DNA of 64,000 bases, taken from NCBI GenBank assembly GCA_022827835.1, contig JAJEIO010000009.1, forward strand, positions 54,855 through 118,854, given 5' to 3'. Position 1 is the first letter of the stretch. Each line of letters opens with the position of its first letter. Made by a program: the position numbers and the translations under genes. This document shows, piece after piece, positions 8,901-16,932 of this stretch. The notes below the pieces were generated by a model. It was given only the letters and a program-made list of their open reading frames with translations, made no database searches and was not told where the DNA came from. The stretch comes from Candidatus Latescibacterota bacterium (GTDB lineage: Bacteria; Latescibacterota; UBA2968; UBA8231).

Positions 8901-10154
8901 CTATCCCACCCGATTGCGGTCTGCCACTTCTTCGACGATGGCCGCGATCATCTCTATGTGTTCATCTTCCCATTTTTCGGAAATCGAGCAGGTGCGGACC
9001 CAGTTTTCGAGAAAAGCCCAGGCTGTGGGGCAAGTGGCGGAACTGTAGTGGTACACATGCGAGGCCGGCGGCTGCGAAAATGGGTACTTGTTGGCGTCCA
9101 CGTATTCTTGGAGAAAGGGGAGGGCGGCGGGCATTAGGTAATACTTGCCTTGGCCCGCTCCATTTACTCCGGCTTCTAGGACCTGGGCGGCAAACTCCTC
9201 GCCCGTGCATTTGAAGGCCGCTGGGTCAATGCTGAAGCTGGACATCCAGGCGGAATATTTGGTGACGTAGTCGGGAATGGGCAATGGCGTAATGCCGTCA
9301 ATAGAGGAGAGCTTGTCCGTGATCAGACGCACGGTGCGGTCGATTTTATCTACCTGAGCGCGGATGGTCTCCAGTTGACCTAGGCACAGCGCCGCGGTCA
9401 TGCGGCTCATATCGTAGGCATGACCAAAGGCCGTGTGGGTGCGGCCGAAGTGGGGCACATCCACCCCGGCGCGGCCCGAACTGAGGAAGCGCACTTTTTC
9501 CGCTAGTTCGTCATCGTCAGTCGCGATGCAACCCCCTTTGTCCGAGCTGAAGGTTTTCTCCGAATCCAGCGAGAAGGCCGAGGCCGTCCCCAGGGTGCCG
9601 ACGACGCGTCCCTTGTATTCGCTGAATATGGCCTGACAGATGTCCTCGTACACGATCAGTCCGTGTTTGGCGGCCAATTCGTTGATCGGATCCATATCGT
9701 TGGGCAGGCCACATTTGTGCACCGCCAAAATTGCCCGCGTGCGATCGGTGATGCAGGGCTCTATGGTCTCGGCACTGAAATTGACCGTGCCCGGTGCCGT
9801 ATCGGGAAAAACGGGAATATAGTTGTGCATGAGCACGCCGTACACGGTGCCGTAATCGGTGAGCGGGCTGATGATGACTTCGTCGCCGGGATCGAAGTCA
9901 AAGGCCAGTGCTAGGGCGGCCATGGCCGTGGTGCAGGTGGGGGTGGCGATGCAGTGCTTGACGCCGAGTTCCGCGGCGAACGCCTGCTCGAACTCGCCCA
10001 CTGAATCGAGGGTTAGCCCCGAATCCAATACCTCCTGTACGTACTTTAAACTGTTGGGCCCTATGGTGCGGGGAAAGAGCGGAGGAACGATGCCTTCGCT
10101 GCTGTGGGCTTCGGCCCCGCGCTTGATGGGCTTGAGTGCTGATTGCTGGGACAT
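8901..10154 (-). CDS. DegT/DnrJ/EryC1/StrS family PLP-dependent aminotransferase
   Basis: A 417-residue protein of the sugar aminotransferase family. The PLP-binding Lys is in SEKTFSSDKGG near residue 203. Other family features are GVKHCIATPTCTTAM near residue 75, DEVIISPLTDYGT, and YEDICQA for the cofactor-binding Asp. Such enzymes transfer an amino group to keto-sugars in the cytoplasm. Start ATG at 10154 with TAGGAGCG upstream. It leads an operon with the isochorismatase-like protein and the two deacetylase-like proteins, which suggests handling of an amino or N-acylated sugar. A possible promoter is at 10222-10251. The sugar substrate is unknown. Confidence 0.85.
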   Translation of the reverse strand: MSQQSALKPIKRGAEAHSSEGIVPPLFPRTIGPNSLKYVQEVLDSGLTLDSVGEFEQAFAAELGVKHCIATPTCTTAMAALALAFDFDPGDEVIISPLTDYGTVYGVLMHNYIPVFPDTAPGTVNFSAETIEPCITDRTRAILAVHKCGLPNDMDPINELAAKHGLIVYEDICQAIFSEYKGRVVGTLGTASAFSLDSEKTFSSDKGGCIATDDDELAEKVRFLSSGRAGVDVPHFGRTHTAFGHAYDMSRMTAALCLGQLETIRAQVDKIDRTVRLITDKLSSIDGITPLPIPDYVTKYSAWMSSFSIDPAAFKCTGEEFAAQVLEAGVNGAGQGKYYLMPAALPFLQEYVDANKYPFSQPPASHVYHYSSATCPTAWAFLENWVRTCSISEKWEDEHIEMIAAIVEEVADRNRVG

Positions 10155-10221
10155 TAGACGCTCCTATGGGGATAGGCATTTATTGATTTGAATTGCCGCA
10201 TTTTTTTAGTAGTTGCGACCC

Positions 10222-10251
10222 AACCTATCCCTTTTGTCTATCGGGTGTCAA
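10222..10251 (-). promoter_or_regulatory. Possible sigma70-type promoter of the DegT operon
   Basis: On the minus strand a perfect TTGACA (10246-10251) is followed after 18 bases by TAGGTT (10222-10227), a weak -10 match. It lies in the 126 bp gap between the TPR gene end and the DegT start and would give a leader of roughly 60 bases. The -10 is poor, so this is a suggestion. Confidence 0.35.
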
Positions 10252-10280
10252 GTCTTGCCGATCGCAAGTGCGGCCTAGCC

Positions 10281-11114
10281 CTATGGCTGTTCGCGCTCGG
10301 CTTGCTTTAGATGTTGAAAATCCCGCAGTAACCGCAGACCTTCTTCCCGACGCCCCTGTTTGAGATAAAGCTGAGCTAGACGGTAGTGGGTGGGAATGTG
10401 GCGGGGATCTTTTTTGAGCGCTTGCTGGTAGAGATAAGCGGCTTCTGTTGGCTCTCCTTGCTTCTCTAGGACGGCACCTAGACGGCAATAGGGGTCGGCA
10501 AAGTCGGAATTCACCTGAATAGCCTGCTGGAAATAGTTTCTGGCAGCTTTCAATTCGTTTTCTCGCTCACTGACCACCCCTAGATCATAGTAGATTTTTG
10601 CCCGTCTTACTCCCAACTTAAGAGCGCGTCGATAGGCCCTCTTGGCTTCGGCATAATCGCGCAGGTCCATGTAGGTTTTTCCGAGATGCATGAGGAAAAT
10701 CCCATTCTCGGGTGCTTGGGCGATGGCCCTTTTGTAGTACGGAATAGCTTCCCCCGGTCTTAGCTGTAGCGTATAGGCCAAACCGATCTGGTCTAGGGCT
10801 AGGGCAAAATCTGGCTTCAGATGCACGGCCCGGCTGAATTCTCCGACCGCTTCTTCATACTGACCATTCTGCAGGTAGCGACGACCGCGACGATAGTGAA
10901 TCTCGGCAGCAATCTGCTCCTTTTGTTCGACTGGTTGGGATTTGCCTTCCTTTTGCGCGTTGGGGGACGGCTCATCAGTTAGTGTTTGCTGTTCTTTTTG
11001 ACCGCAGCCGATCCATCCCCAACTGCCCATGTAAAGAGCTAGGAGCAGCCCCAGCAGACGGTCGCGTCCGGTATGGTTCCGCGATGCGCTTAGAAGTCGT
11101 TGCTGGTACGCCAA
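10281..11114 (-). CDS. TPR-repeat lipoprotein
   Basis: A 277-residue protein with a lipoprotein signal: a hydrophobic run (LLGLLLALYMG) ends in WIGC with the lipidated Cys at residue 37. A polar Gln/Glu/Lys-rich linker follows, then four to six tetratricopeptide repeats from about residue 85 (for example YRRGRRYLQNGQYEEAV and IYYDLGVVSERENELKAA). The start is a TTG at 11114, supported by AGGAG eight bases upstream; the only downstream ATG lies inside the signal core. TPR lipoproteins act as scaffolds in the periplasm or at the outer membrane. It is divergent from the pentapeptide-repeat gene at 11252. The partner is unknown. Confidence 0.8.
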   Translation of the reverse strand: MAYQQRLLSASRNHTGRDRLLGLLLALYMGSWGWIGCGQKEQQTLTDEPSPNAQKEGKSQPVEQKEQIAAEIHYRRGRRYLQNGQYEEAVGEFSRAVHLKPDFALALDQIGLAYTLQLRPGEAIPYYKRAIAQAPENGIFLMHLGKTYMDLRDYAEAKRAYRRALKLGVRRAKIYYDLGVVSERENELKAARNYFQQAIQVNSDFADPYCRLGAVLEKQGEPTEAAYLYQQALKKDPRHIPTHYRLAQLYLKQGRREEGLRLLRDFQHLKQAEREQP

Positions 11115-11251
11115 GGTTTCCGCTCCTGATACTCGACAATATAGTGCAAAAATCTAAAGACTCCGTCGGTCGGCTCAAAAGGCCGACGCGCTGCGCTGTT
11201 AGAGAGCCGATAGCTTGCACCAGATACCTCTACAGAGTATCTATATTTCTC

Positions 11252-12805
11252 ATGTCGATATTGAACTGGGTTAAATCGAAGTGGGCCATCCTCGCCCTGA
11301 TAATCGCTCTGACCACGACCGTTGGTGCCCAGCCGAGCGCTCCGACCGATACCACTATCGCGGGCCGCAGCTACGCCCTGCTTGAGGCCGGGGAATTAAT
11401 GGAGCTCTTGAGCACGGCCAAAGGCCATAGCCGTCTTGTTTTACAGCAAACAGCCGTAAAGGGTCGCCTGTCCAGCTTAGCGGCCAATCTCGACACCGTG
11501 CGGGCGGCGCTGGAATTGGTTGATGTGCTTTTCCTCGACGAAGTTTTGCTGGCCGAGGTTGTTTTTCTCGGTCCGGTGATCTTTTCTCGCACTACCTTTG
11601 CAGCTGATCTTTCGCTAGCTGAAGCGCGATTCTTGCAATCCTTTGCCCTGCGAGAATGCGAGATAAGGCAAAAAACCAATCTTAGAGATGCTCGCTTCAC
11701 GGCCACGGCCGACTTCACTCAAAGTCACCTCGCCGCCGCATTTTCCTGCGCCGGAGCCCACTTCAGCGACGCCACTTTCGCGCGCCTGCGCTGCGAGGGC
11801 GGGGCCTATTTTGAGGACGTTCTCTTTACCGGCCAGGTCGATTTCAGCGACGCCCGCTTTGCCGGTGTTGCCTCGTTCAAAACAGCGCGCTGGCGCGCTC
11901 CCGTATCCTTTGCCGGGGCGCGCTTTCTGGACCGGTCTTTTTTTTGGCAAGCCCAATTCGACGCCGCGGATTTTTCCAGCGCCCGCTTTGCCGGGGAAAC
12001 CTCGTTTAAGCAAGCCGCTTTCGCGCAGCGGGCGACTTTCGCAAATATCACTTTCGCCCACTCTGCCCACTTCGAACAAGCCCGTTTTGACGCCGGAGCC
12101 GTCTTCGACGGCAGCATCTTCGCAAAAGAAGCGGTTTTTACCAGTGTCCACAGCAGCAACGATCTCCTGCTCAATGCCCTTTTTCGCGTCAGCCTCGACT
12201 TACGCCATCTAGTCACTCCCAGCCTGGATCTGCGGCCTTCCGTCGCCATGCCCGACTCGCTGCTGGGCCCTAAGGCCCAGCTCTTGCTGCAAAACGCGCG
12301 TTTCCAGCGTCTGTTTTCGACTTGGGATCACTTGCGCGGCCACTTGGCCCAGCCCCCAGAGCAGGCCAACTACGATCTGGATCGCGTCTATGCCGGCCTG
12401 CGCCACCAGTTCCTCCTCTCCGGCATGGCCGTTGATGCCCGCGGCTGTTATATGGAGTCGCTGGATCGCCGTCGCCACTACTTGCCCTGGACCTCTATCG
12501 AGCGCTACGCCCTCATCGCCTTTGACCTGAGCTCGCGCTACGGCACCGACCTGGGACGCCTAGCCCTAGTCGCTTTGGCTTGGGTGGCGCTCTTTGCCCT
12601 GCTGTACCGTTGGTTGCTGATAGATGATGGTCGGTTGCCCTTGGCAGAGTGCCTGCTTTTCAGCCTGCATACTTTTTTTATTGTAGGCGCGGCATCCGTG
12701 CGTCCTCAGGGCAAAGTGCGCTTCTTGGTCCTGTTTCAGGCCCTTTCCGGCTGGCTCTTCTGGAGCCTTTGCACTGCCGTCCTGCTCTCCTTTTTACTGC
12801 GCTGA
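11252..12805 (+). CDS. Pentapeptide-repeat membrane protein with ion-channel-like C-terminus
   Basis: 517 residues from ATG 11252; longer in-frame starts would overlap the divergent TPR gene. A signal-like hydrophobic segment (residues 12-26, ending VGAQ) is followed by a long array of A(D/N)F/ARF-type pentapeptides at about residues 75-310 (FSDARFAGVASFKTARW and similar), expected to form a right-handed beta-helix. After a linker come hydrophobic segments near residues 425-517. These hold a helix, a segment ECLLFSLHTFFIVGAASVRP placed as a pore helix and filter, and a last helix, as in two-TM potassium channels. The usual TVGYGD filter is replaced by IVGAAS. It lies 3 bp before the next gene, so the two are coupled. 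Confidence 0.75.
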   Translation: MSILNWVKSKWAILALIIALTTTVGAQPSAPTDTTIAGRSYALLEAGELMELLSTAKGHSRLVLQQTAVKGRLSSLAANLDTVRAALELVDVLFLDEVLLAEVVFLGPVIFSRTTFAADLSLAEARFLQSFALRECEIRQKTNLRDARFTATADFTQSHLAAAFSCAGAHFSDATFARLRCEGGAYFEDVLFTGQVDFSDARFAGVASFKTARWRAPVSFAGARFLDRSFFWQAQFDAADFSSARFAGETSFKQAAFAQRATFANITFAHSAHFEQARFDAGAVFDGSIFAKEAVFTSVHSSNDLLLNALFRVSLDLRHLVTPSLDLRPSVAMPDSLLGPKAQLLLQNARFQRLFSTWDHLRGHLAQPPEQANYDLDRVYAGLRHQFLLSGMAVDARGCYMESLDRRRHYLPWTSIERYALIAFDLSSRYGTDLGRLALVALAWVALFALLYRWLLIDDGRLPLAECLLFSLHTFFIVGAASVRPQGKVRFLVLFQALSGWLFWSLCTAVLLSFLLR

Positions 12806-12808
12806 TTC

Positions 12809-14467
12809 ATGTGCCGCTCGGTCTGTGTCCTTTTCCTATTCCTATTGCTGGTGGCCTGTATCCGGGAAGAACCGACGCAGTCCCTGCGCTTTGTCGATGT
12901 CGCCCAGACGGCTGGTCTTGACTTTGTCCACTACAACGGTGCCCAGGGCGACTATTTCTACGTAGAGACTTTTGGCTCGGGAGCTGCTTTCTTGGACTAC
13001 GATGGCGACGGCTGGCAGGATATCTATTTGGTCAACTCCACGTACCTCACCGGCTTGGCTCCCAAGCCCCTGCCGACCGATAAACTCTACCGCAACCGGG
13101 GCGACGGCCGCTTTGACGCCGTTCCCGGCAGCGGCGATAGTGGCTACGGCACGGGCGTGGCCGCCGCCGACTGGGACAACGACGGCGACCAGGACTTATA
13201 CGTGACCCGCTTTGGTCCCAACGCTTTATACCGCAACGATGCGGGAAAATTTACCGACGGCGACAGCGCCAAACGGGCGGGCGTTGACGATGGCCGCTGG
13301 GGTGCCAGTTGCGGTTTTCTAGACTACGACCTAGACGGAGACCTCGACCTGTTCGTCGCTAACTACGTGGACTTTACTACGGCCAACAATATCGTCTGCA
13401 AGCGGGGCGATATCCGCACCTATTGCGACCCGGACGAATACGGCCCAACGAGCGATCTGCTCTACCGCAACGACGGCCAAAGCCAATTTACCGACATCAC
13501 CTATGAGGCAGGCATCGCATTAGAGGGTCCTGGTTTGGGCGTGGCCTTTTCTGACTACGACTGGGATGGGGATACCGATATCTACGTGGCCAACGACGGC
13601 ACGCTAAACTTCCTTTATGAGAACCGCCAGACCCACTTTGTCGAAACAGGTCTGACGGCCGGGGGCCGCTACAACCAGGACGGCCGCGCCGAAGCCGGCA
13701 TGGGCGTGGACTTTGGCGACTGGGACAACGACGGCAACCAAGACCTGTTCGTCACCAATTTCGCCCACGAGACCAACACGCTCTACCACAACGACGGCCA
13801 GGGCCAATTCGCCGATATCAGCGCTGAGGTTGGCCTCTTCGAGCCCAGCTACAATCCCCTAGGTTTCGGCACTAAATTCTTCGACGTAGATCTGGACGGC
13901 GACCTCGATCTCTTCGTCGCCAACGGCCACGTCCTCGACATCGTGGAACAGATCGACTCTACGCTTAGTTATGCCCAGACTAACCAGATTTTGCGCAACG
14001 AGGCCAACGCCTGGGATGCCGTCTCCACCGAGCCGAACCCCAAAAAATTTGTCGATATTTCCTCCACTTTGGGTCCTAGTTTTGCCACCCCTAACGTCGG
14101 CCGCGGCGCGGCCTCGGCCGACTACGACAACGACGGCGATCTCGATCTGCTAATTTGCTCTGTGGCCAGCCCCGCGCGCCTCTTGCGCAATGACATCGAC
14201 AAACAAAACCACTGGCTCCTAGTCGAATTAGTCGGCCGCCAGCAGCGCGACGCAATCGGCACCCTAGTCGCCGTCACGGCTGGGGGCCACCGCCAAGTGC
14301 GGGAACGCCAGTCCGGCGGCAGCTACCTTTCCAGCCATGACCACCGCCTGCACTTTGGTTTGGGTGCCGTTGCTAGGGTGGATATGGAGGTGCGCTGGCC
14401 CGATGGCACTGTGCAGACGCTTGTCGATGTCGCAGCCGATCAGATTTTGCGCCTAGTGCAGCCGTAG
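12809..14467 (+). CDS. CRTAC1-like FG-GAP/VCBS repeat lipoprotein with ASPIC/UnbV domain
   Basis: A 552-residue secreted lipoprotein with lipobox LLVAC (Cys17). The body holds repeated Ca2+-binding FG-GAP/VCBS motifs of type DYDGDGWQDIYL, DWDNDGDQDLYV and DLDGDLDLFVAN, which build a beta-propeller. The last 90 residues match the ASPIC/UnbV domain (GTLVAVTAGGHRQVRERQ, LHFGLG, VRWPDGTVQTL). The family is abundant in environmental bacteria; its role is probably extracellular binding or adhesion. It starts 3 bp after the pentapeptide-repeat gene, so both are likely made together at the envelope. Confidence 0.88.
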   Translation: MCRSVCVLFLFLLLVACIREEPTQSLRFVDVAQTAGLDFVHYNGAQGDYFYVETFGSGAAFLDYDGDGWQDIYLVNSTYLTGLAPKPLPTDKLYRNRGDGRFDAVPGSGDSGYGTGVAAADWDNDGDQDLYVTRFGPNALYRNDAGKFTDGDSAKRAGVDDGRWGASCGFLDYDLDGDLDLFVANYVDFTTANNIVCKRGDIRTYCDPDEYGPTSDLLYRNDGQSQFTDITYEAGIALEGPGLGVAFSDYDWDGDTDIYVANDGTLNFLYENRQTHFVETGLTAGGRYNQDGRAEAGMGVDFGDWDNDGNQDLFVTNFAHETNTLYHNDGQGQFADISAEVGLFEPSYNPLGFGTKFFDVDLDGDLDLFVANGHVLDIVEQIDSTLSYAQTNQILRNEANAWDAVSTEPNPKKFVDISSTLGPSFATPNVGRGAASADYDNDGDLDLLICSVASPARLLRNDIDKQNHWLLVELVGRQQRDAIGTLVAVTAGGHRQVRERQSGGSYLSSHDHRLHFGLGAVARVDMEVRWPDGTVQTLVDVAADQILRLVQP

Positions 14468-14503
14468 GAATTTTCACAGGAGGAATGCTATGAGGAGCGA
14501 AAT

Positions 14504-15448
14504 ATGCCAGCACTAGAAACGAGAGTTTTTGCCAAAACTGGGATGCAACCCAAATCTCTGGGACTGGGTGGAGCCTGGTGGGGCAGCGGAACGGAGGCCG
14601 AGTGCATTGCCGGCATCCACCGAGCCCTCGAACTGGGTTTTAATTACTTGGATACATACCCCGAACTGGAAAAGTGGTGGGGCAAAGCTCTAGCAGGCGG
14701 CAGAAGGCACGATATATACCTGCAAGCCAAGGTCACTACTAATGGCCCCAAAGAGACGATTTCAGATCACTCGGGGCCGCAAACGCGCCGCAGTGTAGAA
14801 GCTAGTTTAAAGCGCTTGCGAACGGACTATCTCGACAATGTCCTCATCCACGGTTACGACGAGCCCGAGGACGTTGGCAACAAGGAGGGTATGGTGGACC
14901 CGCTGGGTCCGGGCCATGCCCTAGAAGAACTGGTCAAGATGAAAGAAGAGGGTTCAATCCGCCACATCGGCATTGGCGCGCGCAATTCGGCCGTGCACCG
15001 CCGGGCGATTGAGACCGGCCAAATAGAAATTTGCCTCACGTATCTGGAATACAACTTGTTCAATACGGCTGCAGCTATGGAGCTATTTCCCCACGCCCGC
15101 CAGCGCCAAGTAGGTCTCATTCTCGCCAGTCCCCTTGGCATGGGACTGTTGACGGGCGATGAAAAAGTATTCGAGCGCTCGGCAGCCTACTTCGACAACC
15201 GCGAATATCCCGAACGCGGACTCCATCCGGCGGTCCGCGCCCGGGCCATGTGGGACTGGTGTCAGAAACGAGACGTGAACATCCGCCATCTGGCCATCCA
15301 GTTTTGCCTGGCGGCACCCATCAGCAGCATTGTCCTACCCGGTGCAGCCTCAAAGACGCAGGTCGAAGAAGCCTATGAGGCGGCTACGGCGGATATTGCT
15401 CCCGAGATATGGCGCGATTTCGAGGTGGAGTTCGGGGTGGGGATTTAG
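14504..15448 (+). CDS. Aldo/keto reductase family protein lacking the usual catalytic Tyr position
   Basis: A 314-residue protein with an AKR-type barrel: LGLGGAWWG near residue 22, FNYLDT with Asp50, IYLQAK with Lys76, and LIHGYDEP with His116. The tetrad Tyr normally lies five residues after the Asp in a YG pair; here the loop is shorter and reads DTYPELEKW, with Tyr only two residues after the Asp. It may use a shifted Tyr or may not be a typical NADPH-dependent reductase. The start follows GAGGAGCG. A second ATG at 14490, behind a stronger AGGAGG, opens an eight-residue overlapping frame that may couple or limit translation. It ends 3 bp from the convergent PpiC gene. Confidence 0.8.
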   Translation: MPALETRVFAKTGMQPKSLGLGGAWWGSGTEAECIAGIHRALELGFNYLDTYPELEKWWGKALAGGRRHDIYLQAKVTTNGPKETISDHSGPQTRRSVEASLKRLRTDYLDNVLIHGYDEPEDVGNKEGMVDPLGPGHALEELVKMKEEGSIRHIGIGARNSAVHRRAIETGQIEICLTYLEYNLFNTAAAMELFPHARQRQVGLILASPLGMGLLTGDEKVFERSAAYFDNREYPERGLHPAVRARAMWDWCQKRDVNIRHLAIQFCLAAPISSIVLPGAASKTQVEEAYEAATADIAPEIWRDFEVEFGVGI

Positions 15449-15451
15449 GTG

Positions 15452-16840
15452 CTAGGGTCCATCGGGAGCCAATACCCGGACTGAGAATTTCTGTCGCAGT
15501 GCATCCAAGTGCCGACGCTCTTTTTCCTTTTTAGCCAGCCGCTCGGCCCGCTGTTGCGAAGCCCGATCCCACTGGCCCCCTTCCCGCACTTTTTCTACTA
15601 CGACAAATACGGAGAACTTTCCGGCCCACTCCATCGGCCCTCCGACGGCGTTGATCTCCATGCCTTTGGCGCGTTCGTAGCGCATTGATGGCATGGTATA
15701 TGGGCTGAGCTTTACGCGCCCCCTGTTTGCTCCGACGTCTTGGGAGAATATGGGGACCAGTAGCTCCGGATTGACGCCCTGCGCTATTGCTAGGCGCAAA
15801 TCTTGGGCCAATTTGCGATTGTGGACCACAACCTCGGTGACGGTGATGGCCTCATAGGCGGGAAATTGATCGGGATGACGCGCAAAATAACTTCGCGCCT
15901 CTGCTGGGGTTACGTCGATCTGTTCCAGATAATAGCTCAGGAGTACATCCTCGGCGATGGTTCTGAGTTTTGCCTGTAGCTCGGGTTCCTCGTCGATACC
16001 ACTTTGCCGTGCTGCGGCAAAATAGAGATCGGAGATATGTGCACTGTCGGGCCCAACGGACGAGGAATTGAACTTGCGCAAGCCGGATGGATTGTCCTGA
16101 GCAGTGCCGACGGCGTATTTATCGCTCAGAGAGATTCCGAGAGCCCGCTCCATCTTTGCTCTGATACGGGAGCGCAGGTGGCGTTCAATAAGCTGCCGCA
16201 CGGCGACGAGAGGGACGCGCTTTTCATCGAGAACTTTAAAAGCCACAAAAACTGTATCTGCTTTGATCGACAGCGGGAGAGCGGGGGAAGTGGATTCCAC
16301 GGGTAGCGCGAATAATTCGTCGGCCACTTGCTCATTGACTTGGCCTTTGAGCGCATAACCGGGGAGACTCAAAATGGATTTTTCCGCGGCCAAGTCCTCT
16401 ACAGCGGCGGCTTTTGTCGCTCTTGCAGAATAGATGAACTTGAGACCGCGATTCCAGTTCGCATCATAGTATTCCTGCAGAATGTCTTCTGCTGTCACGA
16501 CGATTTTCGCGTCGATCTGGCGCTTGAGATAAGATTCAATCACCGCATCTCGCCGCTGCCGCTCCAACCGGCGCACAAAAACCGAGTCAGCGGCCATACC
16601 GACCTTGCGGGCCTCTAGCAGCAGTAGCCTTCTGGCGATGAGCTGTTGCAGCGGATCGCTCGTATCGGAGATTGCAGTGCTGACTCTTATAGCTCTTTTT
16701 TCTCTCCGCTCCGCAAAGTCGCGAAGTTCTGCCGCCGTGATCTTTTCGTCCCCGACCAAGGCGATGACCTCCGTCTCGGGCTGGCCGCAGCTAAAAAAGA
16801 GCGGGCAAAGGAATGCGATTAAGCGTTTTGATTTTATCAT
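15452..16840 (-). CDS. PpiC/SurA-like peptidyl-prolyl isomerase lipoprotein
   Basis: 462 residues from ATG 16840, chosen because MIKSKRLIAFLCPLFFSC gives a clean lipoprotein signal with Cys18; a longer in-frame start would bury it. The order resembles SurA/PpiC-like chaperones: an N-terminal helical region (ITAAELRDFAERR) and parvulin-like parts, including a C-terminal MEINAVGGPMEWAGKFSVFVV segment typical of a degenerate parvulin domain. It should assist folding or outer-membrane delivery in the periplasm. The gene at 19517 is a divergent paralogue with the same architecture. It is divergent from the membrane-fused spermidine-synthase-like gene with a 92 bp gap. Confidence 0.75.
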   Translation of the reverse strand: MIKSKRLIAFLCPLFFSCGQPETEVIALVGDEKITAAELRDFAERREKRAIRVSTAISDTSDPLQQLIARRLLLLEARKVGMAADSVFVRRLERQRRDAVIESYLKRQIDAKIVVTAEDILQEYYDANWNRGLKFIYSARATKAAAVEDLAAEKSILSLPGYALKGQVNEQVADELFALPVESTSPALPLSIKADTVFVAFKVLDEKRVPLVAVRQLIERHLRSRIRAKMERALGISLSDKYAVGTAQDNPSGLRKFNSSSVGPDSAHISDLYFAAARQSGIDEEPELQAKLRTIAEDVLLSYYLEQIDVTPAEARSYFARHPDQFPAYEAITVTEVVVHNRKLAQDLRLAIAQGVNPELLVPIFSQDVGANRGRVKLSPYTMPSMRYERAKGMEINAVGGPMEWAGKFSVFVVVEKVREGGQWDRASQQRAERLAKKEKERRHLDALRQKFSVRVLAPDGP

Positions 16841-16932
16841 TACAATAAGGTCGGCGGAGCGACTCGTCTGGTGAATAAACGGTACACATCCTACCAAGCC
16901 CATAGCCCAATTGAACTGCATAGGTTGCTATT

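Noticed and set aside
11169..11187. Short perfect hairpin (GTCGGC/GCCGAC) in the divergent region between the TPR and pentapeptide-repeat genes
   Set aside because: Stem of only six pairs and no T-run, between two gene starts rather than ends, so it is not a terminator.
10982..11251. Longer N-terminal extension of the pentapeptide-repeat gene
   Set aside because: The extended start would overlap the divergent TPR gene and the extension lacks a signal peptide; ATG 11252 gives one.
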